Below, piece by piece: positions 1 through 6,152 of a DNA stretch of 6,478 nt; within the stretch, counting starts at the first letter, position 1; each line of letters starts with the position of its first letter. The notes under the pieces were generated by a model. It was not told the origin of the DNA and ran no database searches. It saw only the letters and a program-made list of their open reading frames with translations. The position numbers were made by a program, and so were the translations under genes. This stretch comes from an uncultured Bacteroidales bacterium (lineage in GTDB: Bacteria > Bacteroidota > Bacteroidia > Bacteroidales > Paludibacteraceae), in contig CAMFEN010000062.1 of assembly GCA_945949375.1 (NCBI GenBank), positions 1-6,478 on the forward strand, in the 5' to 3' direction.

Positions 1-1815
1 GGCGGAGGCTACTACAACACCACATGGATCCCCCAGGTACTGCTGCGCGAGGTCTATCTGCCGCCTTTCAAAGCGGCGGTTGATGCCGGCAGCGCGACTA
101 TCATGTGCGCCTTCAACGACCTGAACGGTGTGCCCGCGTCGGCGAACCGCCATCTCAACGTGGACATCCTGCGCGACGAATGGGGCTACAACGGCATGCT
201 CGTGAGCGACTGGGCATCGTCGGCGAACATGATTGCCCACGGCAACTGCGAGAACCTGCGCGAGGCGACTGTGCTCAGCATGAACGCACAGATGGAGATG
301 GACATGGAGGGGCACGGCTATCCGTGGCACCTGAAGAGCCTTGTGGAAGAGGGTAGGGTGAGCGTGAAGCAGATAGACGCTTGCGTGCGCGACATCCTGC
401 GCCTGAAGTTTCGCTTGGGCTTGTTTGACAACCCCTACTGCGCGGTGGATGACCCGCAGTACTACGCCCCCGAAGCCTTGGCGGCTGCGCAACAAGCCGC
501 CGAGGAGTCTGCCGTGCTGTTGAAGAACAACGGGGTACTGCCGCTGAAAGACCGTTGCCGCTGTCAGACCGCTATGCTGAAAGACCGCTGCCGCTGTCAG
601 ACCGCTACCGCTGACAGACCGCTGGCGCTGACAGACCGCGTTGCGCGCTGTCAGACAGATAGTGAATCAGTCGGACAGCGAAGCGGTCGGACATCGGACA
701 GTGAAACGGTCGGACAGCGCACAGCGCAGTCTCTCTCCCTTTTCGTCTGCGGACCGCTGGCGGATAGCCAACATGACCAAAATGGTACATGGTGCTTCGA
801 CAAGGTGGACTCGATGACCGTTACCCCGCTGATGGCGTTCCGCGAGAAAGCCGCCCGAGGGGAAGTGCGTCTGATGACCCCTGATACAAAGACCAAGCCG
901 TGGTCGCGGCAAGAGATGAGCGAGGCGGAGATAAGTCGCCTTTGCCGCCAAGCCAAGCAAGCCGATGTTATCCTTTATTTCGGCGGGGAGGAGAGTATCC
1001 TGTCGGGCGAGGCACGCTGTCGTGCGCACCTCGACTTGCCCGGAAATCAGACCGAGCAACTACGTGCGCTCAAGGCAACGGGTAAGCCCGTGGTGCTGAT
1101 TATCATGGCGGGTCGTCCGCTCTGTATCGGGCAGGAGCTGGAGATAGCCGACGCCGTGCTGTATAGTTTCCACGGCGGCACTATGGCAGGGCCGGCGTTG
1201 GCACGCGGGCTGATGGGCGAGGCGGCTCCCTCGGGACGGTTGCCTATTACCTTCCCGCAGGCGGAAGGGCAGATACCTATCTACTACAACAAGAAGAATA
1301 CGGGCCGCCCCACTGACCATCCTGTGCTCATTGACCAAATACCCGTGGGTGCACCGCAGTTCTCGCTCGGCGAGTCGTCCTACTGGCTGGAATACGGCGA
1401 CAAGCCGCTCCTGCCCTTCGGCTACGGACTGACCTACACCACCTTTGCGTATGGCGCGCCCGTCCTCTCCGATACGCTTATGACCGACGAAATGACCGTG
1501 TCGTGCGTTATCCGCAACACGGGCGAGCGGGAAGGCGTGGCGGTGCCGCAGCTGTATGTGCGCGACCTCGTGGGCAGCATTACCCGCCCCGTGCGCGAAC
1601 TCAAAGGCTTCCAACGCGTCAGCATACCCGCAGGGGATAGCACTACCGTTGTTTTCACCCTTACGCGCGACGACTTGGCATACTGGCACTATGCGAAGGG
1701 TATCACCCTCGGCGCGGATGGCGGCTACGAACGCTCTGCCGAGCCCGGGCGCTTCCAAGTGTGGATAGCACTGAACGCCGCCGAAGGCAGCCCCGCCGAG
1801 TTTCGATTGAGATAG
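1..1815 (+). CDS. bglX: Glycoside hydrolase family 3 beta-glucosidase/beta-xylosidase, BglX-like (5' partial)
   Basis: The frame is open from the first base, so the start and any signal peptide lie upstream; 604 residues are visible (numbered here from base 1). GH3 enzymes release terminal beta-linked glucose or xylose from oligosaccharides by a retaining mechanism; BglX relatives are usually periplasmic. The end of the catalytic barrel shows LREVYLPPFKAAVDAG and CAFNDLNGVPA, then GMLVSDW, whose Asp70 (codon 208-210) is the expected nucleophile. AVLLKNNGVLPLK ends the linker, and the second domain starts at LFVCGPLADS (about 739). SGEARCRAHLDLPG carries Glu337 (codon 1009-1011), the likely acid/base. 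PFGYGLTYTTF and a C-terminal Fn3-like domain (about 1480-1700, with VPQLYVRD and RPVRELKGF) follow. Oddity: about 62 repeat-encoded residues, including CRCQ twice, sit between the two core domains. Base composition is clearly richer in G+C than the next genes. Family assignment is firm; substrate and the exact BglX name are inferred. Confidence 0.93.
   Translation, partial: GGGYYNTTWIPQVLLREVYLPPFKAAVDAGSATIMCAFNDLNGVPASANRHLNVDILRDEWGYNGMLVSDWASSANMIAHGNCENLREATVLSMNAQMEMDMEGHGYPWHLKSLVEEGRVSVKQIDACVRDILRLKFRLGLFDNPYCAVDDPQYYAPEALAAAQQAAEESAVLLKNNGVLPLKDRCRCQTAMLKDRCRCQTATADRPLALTDRVARCQTDSESVGQRSGRTSDSETVGQRTAQSLSLFVCGPLADSQHDQNGTWCFDKVDSMTVTPLMAFREKAARGEVRLMTPDTKTKPWSRQEMSEAEISRLCRQAKQADVILYFGGEESILSGEARCRAHLDLPGNQTEQLRALKATGKPVVLIIMAGRPLCIGQELEIADAVLYSFHGGTMAGPALARGLMGEAAPSGRLPITFPQAEGQIPIYYNKKNTGRPTDHPVLIDQIPVGAPQFSLGESSYWLEYGDKPLLPFGYGLTYTTFAYGAPVLSDTLMTDEMTVSCVIRNTGEREGVAVPQLYVRDLVGSITRPVRELKGFQRVSIPAGDSTTVVFTLTRDDLAYWHYAKGITLGADGGYERSAEPGRFQVWIALNAAEGSPAEFRLR
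544..609 (+). repeat. 33-bp tandem duplication inside the GH3 gene
   Basis: Bases 544-576 and 577-609 are two adjacent copies of a 33-bp (11-codon) unit. They match for 31 bases except T555/C588, and differ in the last two bases. Both translate to LKDRCRCQTA followed by M or T. The first copy starts in the conserved LPLK motif of the GH3 fold, so the duplication copied the end of that motif together with the repeat-like DNA after it. The unit length is a multiple of three, so the frame is kept. Confidence 0.9.
550..732. repeat. In-frame array of short repeats in both orientations, inserted in the GH3 interdomain linker
   Basis: CGCTGTCAGACCG occurs at 559-571 and 592-604. Variants CTGACAGACCG occur at 611-621 and 628-638, and CTGTCAGACAG at 648-658. 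From about 669 the related motif appears in reverse: GTCGGACA at 670-677, 686-693 and 709-716, and TCGGACAG at 694-701, so that CGGTCGGACAGCG (707-719) is close to the reverse complement of the first motif. CTGTCAG and CTGACAG are themselves reverse complements, allowing many hairpins. The stretch stays open in the GH3 frame and encodes a Cys-, Arg-, Thr- and Ser-rich segment with no likeness to the GH3 fold, placed where relatives have only a few linker residues. It looks like a copy of a dispersed genomic repeat captured in frame; that origin is inferred. Confidence 0.8.
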
Positions 1816-1880
1816 CAGAGTAACTCGGAGTTATCAGAATACTCTGAATAATCTGAGTTACTCTGAGTAACTCAGATTAT
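1816..1880. repeat. Seven degenerate 9-10-bp tandem units in the spacer after the GH3 gene
   Basis: Units begin at 1816, 1826, 1835, 1844, 1853, 1863 and 1873. They read CAGAGTAACT, CGGAGTTAT, CAGAATACT, CTGAATAAT, CTGAGTTACT, CTGAGTAACT and CAGATTAT, giving a rough consensus CWGARTWAYT. The array starts on the base after the GH3 stop codon. Because the unit is close to its own reverse complement, the array can fold in more than one way. It may be a dispersed intergenic repeat, a transcript-end structure or a protein-binding array; the sequence does not decide. Confidence 0.75.
1848..1880. repeat. Perfect 33-bp palindrome with a competing alternative hairpin
   Basis: Bases 1848-1863 and 1865-1880 are exact reverse complements (16 bp each) around a single central T at 1864. 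In RNA this gives a stem of about 14-15 bp with a tiny loop. The left arm can instead pair upstream: 1816-1829 with 1852-1865, 14 positions of which one is G-T, so the two stems exclude each other. No T run follows on either strand, so it is not a classical intrinsic terminator, although it could still end or protect the GH3 transcript. Confidence 0.85.
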
Positions 1881-1917
1881 AAAACACCCACTAACCAACT
1901 TATTATCAACTAATATT

Positions 1918-4900
1918 ATGAAGCGTCTTTATTTATTGGGTTTGCTTATCTGTTGTGCGGTTATGACATTGCACGCTGCTACCTATTGTGCAGAAACGAT
2001 AACCAGTACGAATGGTAAACATACTGCAAAAATCACTTGTTCGTCTTTGGGTGACAATCAGTATCAATTTATCTTTGTTTCCACGGATGCTTTCTCATCT
2101 TACAATGTAGGAGGTTCCAATTTTTATATGAATGTGAATGGTGTTGGTGGTTACCATGTGTCGGAGCACCTGACGCAAACGGGCAATACCCTTACGGCGA
2201 CCATAGAGTCGAATGTAGTGCCTACTATATATGTCGGCGTTTTTTACTTAAATTACTCCGATGGCGAAGCGCAATTCAATATCCCCACAGATGCAGATTT
2301 CTCGCAAACCTGCGGCACTTTGGAAGGTGGGGGGACGGAACCATCTTTTGACCCGAACGCGAATCTGGCACTGGGGAAACCGGTAGTGGTAGGATTTGGA
2401 GCAGACGCATCTAATATTACGGATGGCAATCTCGCTACTCGTTGGAGCGGAAATGGTGCTCCGAAAGACTACTCTCAAGACTGGGTGTATATTGATTTAG
2501 GGGATACTTATCGACTCAACGAAGTGGATATATTTTTTGAAGATGCATACTCGAAGCATTTTGTGATACAAGGTGCAAATGAGTTGCCTGCGGATGTGAG
2601 CAACGATTTGTTTTGGAAACCGCTTTATTCATTCTCCGGTGAGCCTCTGCACGAGGGAACGGAAGCAGGGAAGAATGCCTATATGGTGTCGGGTATAGCA
2701 CGCTACGTGCGTATTCGTTCTTATGCCAACTCGTTAGAAAACAATTATGGTATGAGTATTTGGGAAGTACGGGTATATGGTACGGAAAAGGCTACGGTCG
2801 GCAAATCGGAACCGCAGATAACAACTGCTGAGGTGGTGTCATTTAATGCGAAGGATAACTCGCTGACGCTTCGTCTTATTGCTTCCTCCACGATAGACGG
2901 AAAAACGGTTTATACCCATGATTTTCGTATAGAGGACTCTGACCATGGTTTTGCTCAACGTCTTATCACCGATGATAATAATTTGCTGACACTTCGAGGG
3001 TTAAAGGCATGTGAGGCGTATCAGTTCTCCATTGTTGCTATTGATGAGTTGTATAATTCGTCAGTGGCATCCTCGCTTTCTTATGCTTTGGAATCAGCCA
3101 ATTGGGTATATGGAAAGACTTGTAAAGCCAATTATTCGCAAGGTGATTATAAGCCTGAGCTTGCAGTAGATGGTGATCTGAATACGCGATGGAGCGGGTA
3201 TCGTGAAGGAGGAAGCGATGCGTGTTGGTGGCAAGTGGATATGGGAGAAATACACGATGTGAAAGATATACGTATCTTGTTTGAAAACAATTGGATTGAC
3301 GATTATACCATATCTGTTTCAAATGATGATAATAACTGGTCTCCGATAGTGATATGCAACGAATCTCCGATAACCGATGATTTTGTGCGACATTCAGTAT
3401 CTGCTATTGCGCGGTATGTACGAATTGAGGTGTTTGGCGGTCGCCGCAATCTCAGTTTTTATGATTTTTCCGTTTCCGGCTCATGTGTGATTGATGATAA
3501 GCCGCGTATGGTACTTGCACAGGTGGTGGAAGGCTCTATTACACTAACTTCTGCGCAGATACAGGTGAGTGCCGTGGATGCGCAGACTGCATTCAAAGAT
3601 ATGAAATACCATATTGTTGTTACCAAGGGAAGCGATGTCAGCACTATGGAGAATGTATCTGCGCCGGATGGACGAATCAACATAGATGGTTTGGACGAAC
3701 TGACCGAATATACGTTGCAAATATGGGCGATTGACGAAGATAAAAAATGGTCAGACAACTCACTGCTACTCACTTTTAGTACAGAGGGGAAGTTGGTTGA
3801 CCTCTACTTGAGTGGCACAATGAATGGCTGGGACGCTGCGGATTCCAACTACCGTTTTCGCAAAACGAAAGTCAGTGGAGTTTATGCGTTGACTACCCGC
3901 TTGGCTGCCGGTTCGTGTATTTACAAATTGACGAATGGTAGTTTTGGCGATGGTAATTGTACGAAAGACGACCACCATCTGGTGCTTTCTGAACCGACCG
4001 ATGTTACGTTCTATGCGCGTAGCGTAACGAATTTTGCATCTTCGGCAGATAGTATCTTTCTTATCGGTACTGCCCTCAAAGACCAAGAGTGGACAGTTCC
4101 CACGCATGCGCAGTATTGTGCATGGAATGGTACGCAGGCGGTGTGGTCGGGTGAGGTGAATCCCTCGGGTGAGTATAAAATCATCAAGATTGCCTATTTC
4201 ACCGATGAGACACCATTTGCTTATTGGAATGATTTGTGGGAAGAAAATCAGACTCTCAGCGGTATTAGTACTACGCAAGCCGTATTTACATTTGACCTGC
4301 CGACTTTGACATGGTCTTGGCGCGAACTACATGACGGGCAGTGCGACTTCATGGGCGGTAGTGGCGATGGACAGATAGGGAACGGCAGCCAGCAGTTTAC
4401 TACAGGGTATAATCTTACTCTATGGTTGAATGCTACCCGTGATGCCGTTGTACTCACGGCGGAGTTTTTAGATACAGACAAAACGGCGACCATTGCCTAC
4501 ATGCAAAACTATCCTCAACGTAATGAAGCCATAGAAATCAATGAGGTACAGTTAGATAGGGTGGCGGATACGCAGATATTCCAAAAAGAGATTCCCCTCA
4601 CCTCCTTCACTAATAGAGCAGATGGAGTGATACGATTTGGTGTGAAATTCGCCTTCGACGGCGGATTGCGGGTTACAACACCTGAGTTTTTCTATTTAGA
4701 TGGTTCCGGCTGTGCGGAGCGTATTTTTACCATTTACCATCATGATGATATGCCGGCAAAACCTGAAGACGGGGCTGTAACGACCTTTGCCGGCGGTCGT
4801 ATTCTTCAGCCGATAAAGTATAAGCGAAAGTTCAAGCCCGGAGTGTGGGAAACGCTATGTGTTCCATTTGAGGTGGATAGCATCACCGTAACGGATAACG

Positions 4901-5571
4901 AAGGAACCTATCATTTGTATGCACAGTACGACCAAGATAATGATCCCAACACGTCCTCCGTTTCCGGTCATTTTTGGTTGCGTGAGTTTCGGAATAGTTC
5001 GGTTTGTGCAGAAGATTTTCAGGAGAACTGGTATGATATTCAAGCCGCCAATGAACAAGCCGCTCTGCCGAAGAAGAATCAACCATATATTATGCGTGTG
5101 CCGGAGGGAGACTATTATGCGGATAAGTACATCACTTTCCATGGTAAGGGTTATCAAACTATTGATGCCAACTATTCAGCACCGGTATTGCCTGCGGAAG
5201 GTCAATTCTCCTATTCCGGAAACAACACAATGCGTCCATGGCATTTGCTGTCGGCATACGTACTGGATGCAAAAGGCGAGTATTTCAGCTCTGACCAGCC
5301 AGTAACGCTCCAACCATTTGAGTGTGCGGTGAATGCAACGCAGCAAACAATACAACGAATGCCAAGACTATCCATTTCGCCGAGGCAGGTGGCAACAGCT
5401 CAGCAGCTGCCGGTAACAGAAAATGTCAGTGGCAATATTTATACTATGATGGGCGTTTTAGTTGGACATTTCCAATCAATAGACCAACAAGAGGATATTC
5501 TTAGAAACTTGCCGAACGGATTGTATATCTTGCAAAGCGGAATGGAAACGACCAAGATATTCATTCGATAA
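1918..5571 (+). CDS. Exported multidomain surface protein with two discoidin domains, FN3-like and carbohydrate-binding-like modules and a T9SS-type C-terminus
   Basis: The protein has 1217 residues. The start at 1918 is chosen because a signal peptide follows at once (Lys-Arg, hydrophobic core, cleavage near LHA-ATY, residue 20-21). Modules in order: an N-terminal Cys-containing module (22-132) shared with the gene at 6153; F5/8 type C (discoidin) domain 1 (147-289; TDGNLATRWSG, WVYIDLG, ARYVRIRSY); FN3-like (298-393); discoidin domain 2 (394-522; VDGDLNTRWSG, WWQVDMG, ARYVRIEVFG); FN3-like (527-623); two carbohydrate-binding-like beta-sandwiches recalling SusE/SusF or X25 modules (626-704, LYLSGTMNGWD; 711-803, IFLIGTALKDQEW); a further beta-rich stretch (831-932); a module with KPGVWETLCVPF (about 950-1150); and a C-terminal segment (1157-1217) with IYTMMGVLV, LPNGLYIL and TTKIFIR, as in T9SS sorting domains. 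No catalytic site was recognised. It is inferred to bind glycans or surfaces outside the cell. Alternatively it could be an enzyme with an unrecognised domain. Confidence 0.92.
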   Translation: MKRLYLLGLLICCAVMTLHAATYCAETITSTNGKHTAKITCSSLGDNQYQFIFVSTDAFSSYNVGGSNFYMNVNGVGGYHVSEHLTQTGNTLTATIESNVVPTIYVGVFYLNYSDGEAQFNIPTDADFSQTCGTLEGGGTEPSFDPNANLALGKPVVVGFGADASNITDGNLATRWSGNGAPKDYSQDWVYIDLGDTYRLNEVDIFFEDAYSKHFVIQGANELPADVSNDLFWKPLYSFSGEPLHEGTEAGKNAYMVSGIARYVRIRSYANSLENNYGMSIWEVRVYGTEKATVGKSEPQITTAEVVSFNAKDNSLTLRLIASSTIDGKTVYTHDFRIEDSDHGFAQRLITDDNNLLTLRGLKACEAYQFSIVAIDELYNSSVASSLSYALESANWVYGKTCKANYSQGDYKPELAVDGDLNTRWSGYREGGSDACWWQVDMGEIHDVKDIRILFENNWIDDYTISVSNDDNNWSPIVICNESPITDDFVRHSVSAIARYVRIEVFGGRRNLSFYDFSVSGSCVIDDKPRMVLAQVVEGSITLTSAQIQVSAVDAQTAFKDMKYHIVVTKGSDVSTMENVSAPDGRINIDGLDELTEYTLQIWAIDEDKKWSDNSLLLTFSTEGKLVDLYLSGTMNGWDAADSNYRFRKTKVSGVYALTTRLAAGSCIYKLTNGSFGDGNCTKDDHHLVLSEPTDVTFYARSVTNFASSADSIFLIGTALKDQEWTVPTHAQYCAWNGTQAVWSGEVNPSGEYKIIKIAYFTDETPFAYWNDLWEENQTLSGISTTQAVFTFDLPTLTWSWRELHDGQCDFMGGSGDGQIGNGSQQFTTGYNLTLWLNATRDAVVLTAEFLDTDKTATIAYMQNYPQRNEAIEINEVQLDRVADTQIFQKEIPLTSFTNRADGVIRFGVKFAFDGGLRVTTPEFFYLDGSGCAERIFTIYHHDDMPAKPEDGAVTTFAGGRILQPIKYKRKFKPGVWETLCVPFEVDSITVTDNEGTYHLYAQYDQDNDPNTSSVSGHFWLREFRNSSVCAEDFQENWYDIQAANEQAALPKKNQPYIMRVPEGDYYADKYITFHGKGYQTIDANYSAPVLPAEGQFSYSGNNTMRPWHLLSAYVLDAKGEYFSSDQPVTLQPFECAVNATQQTIQRMPRLSISPRQVATAQQLPVTENVSGNIYTMMGVLVGHFQSIDQQEDILRNLPNGLYILQSGMETTKIFIR
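1981..2313 (+). other. N-terminal module shared with the downstream paralogue (residues 22-132)
   Basis: Just after the signal peptide, TYC, NGK and TC followed by a DNQY-type motif match VYC, NGK, TC and DGNY in the protein starting at 6153. The two cysteines are exactly 17 residues apart in both (Cys24/Cys41 here, Cys27/Cys44 there), suggesting a conserved disulfide. The module ends at a third cysteine (Cys132) before a Gly-rich linker. It has the look of a beta-sandwich of unknown role; I do not recognise a named family. Confidence 0.7.
2356..2784 (+). other. F5/8 type C (discoidin) domain 1
   Basis: Residues 147-289 open with NANLALGKPV and show ITDGNLATRWSG, the standard discoidin turn, then DWVYIDLGDTYRLNEVDIFFE and, near the end, IARYVRIRSY and MSIWEVRVYG. 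Domains of this kind usually bind carbohydrates or other surface ligands through loops at one end of a jelly roll. The ligand cannot be read from the sequence. Confidence 0.88.
3097..3483 (+). other. F5/8 type C (discoidin) domain 2
   Basis: Residues 394-522 repeat the first discoidin domain's landmarks: LAVDGDLNTRWSG, WWQVDMGEIHDVKDIRILFE, SNDDNNWSPI and IARYVRIEVFG, ending FYDFSVSGSC. An FN3-like segment follows each copy (2809-3096 and 3496-3786), so the pair looks like an internal duplication of a discoidin plus FN3 unit, now strongly diverged. Confidence 0.88.
3793..4326 (+). other. Two consecutive carbohydrate-binding-like beta-sandwich modules
   Basis: Residues 626-704 begin VDLYLSGTMNGWDA and run to a YKLTNGSFGDGN strand. 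Residues 711-803 begin DSIFLIGTALKDQEW and contain GEYKIIKI and a Trp/Tyr-rich stretch (AYWNDLWEENQ). The pattern of a hydrophobic strand, Gly, a Trp turn and later a strand with YK recalls the SusE/SusF and X25-type starch-binding modules. Exposed Trp residues would suit sugar binding. Assignment is by pattern only. Confidence 0.5.
5386..5568 (+). other. Type IX secretion sorting domain-like C-terminus
   Basis: Residues 1157-1217 follow the usual plan of T9SS type A C-terminal domains: a strand with IYTMMGVLV, a polar hairpin, LRNLPNGLYIL and a final TTKIFIR. In known systems this segment directs a protein across the outer membrane and is then removed. If correct, the product is secreted or attached at the cell surface. 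Lysine is replaced by Arg at the very end, which is common. Confidence 0.72.
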
Positions 5572-5604
5572 TACCATAAGAACCTTTTTAATATATAAGA
5601 AACC

Positions 5605-6123
5605 ATGTGGAGAAATGTGCTGATGCTGTTTTTATTCACCTTTTGCTTAGCACCAAGAATGCTGGCGTCGTTTGATATGGAATCATGCAGCGGAGGTATT
5701 CTATCGATCGGTAGTCAGCCGATCCGTGTGGTCGATCCGTGGTCGGGATATCCGAAGTATGTGGAGGCAAGTAGTGGAGATATCAATCCTTTTGGAGCAT
5801 CGGACAGGACGGGTGTGTCTTGTTCGCCATTGACTATTATGCTGTCGGAGTTAGCAAAACCGGATGAATATATAGAGGCACTTCCTTTCGCCGGAGGAAG
5901 TCTGTCGCTCGTTGTTCGCACCACAAACAAACAAGCATCGAGCGGATTCCGACAAACAATCCAGAAAGCACCCCCTACGACAGGTGGAAGTGATGATCCA
6001 ACAAACCCCGATATAAAAGTGGAAACACCTATCTCGGATGCGAATATCTTTCTTTTGCTGCTATTGCTTTTGTGGACATTCTGCAAATATAGAAACAACA
6101 GAGCGAAACAATGTTCCAAGTAA
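5605..6123 (+). CDS. Small exported protein with C-terminal membrane anchor (unknown function)
   Basis: The protein has 172 residues. The ATG at 5605 lies 33 bp after the preceding stop and is followed by a signal peptide (about 1-21, ending MLA). The exported part (22-122) is short, with two cysteines (28, 73) and a PFGASD motif, and matches no family I know. A Pro/Thr/Gly/Ser/Asp-rich linker (123-139) leads to ETPISDA (140-146), a Leu-rich hydrophobic run (about 147-160) and a basic tail (KYRNNRAK). This three-part C-terminus resembles anchors seen on many small Bacteroidales exported proteins and, in plan, substrates of sorting enzymes; processing is speculative. It sits between two genes for related large exported proteins with tight spacing, so co-expression and a supporting role are likely but unproven. 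The mature chain could equally be a structural surface protein. Confidence 0.82.
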   Translation: MWRNVLMLFLFTFCLAPRMLASFDMESCSGGILSIGSQPIRVVDPWSGYPKYVEASSGDINPFGASDRTGVSCSPLTIMLSELAKPDEYIEALPFAGGSLSLVVRTTNKQASSGFRQTIQKAPPTTGGSDDPTNPDIKVETPISDANIFLLLLLLLWTFCKYRNNRAKQCSK

Positions 6124-6152
6124 ACAAATATTAACTAAAATCTATAACTATT

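Noticed and set aside
550..732. CRISPR array
   Set aside because: Units are 8-13 bp, irregularly spaced (33, 17, 17, 20), occur in both orientations and lie within an open GH3 frame; there are no unique spacers of constant length.
667..1059. Minus-strand open frames crossing the repeat array
   Set aside because: The repeats lack stops in several frames and the flanking parts are shadows of the GH3 gene; no domain or start context supports them.
1060..1758. Long open frame on the minus strand (232 codons) opposite the GH3 gene
   Set aside because: It lies wholly opposite a clearly conserved GH3 coding region whose GC-rich codons keep other frames open. Its translation is rich in Arg, His and Ala without any recognisable domain.
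1848..1890. Classical intrinsic terminator
   Set aside because: The stem is strong, but no T run follows it on the plus strand (AAAACACCC follows) or on the minus strand, and the stem is AT-rich with almost no loop.
1881..1917. Bacteroidetes-type promoter (TTTG and TAnnTTTG) for the 1918 gene
   Set aside because: No convincing -33/-7 pair is visible in the spacer, so no promoter is called.
4919..5305. Plus-strand 128-codon open frame inside the 1217-residue protein gene
   Set aside because: It is in another frame of a well-supported gene, and its product is basic and has no domain-like pattern.
5572..5604. Terminator or promoter between the genes at 1918 and 5605
   Set aside because: There is a short T run (CCTTTTT) but no stem before it, and the AT-rich stretch after it is too short to support a promoter call.
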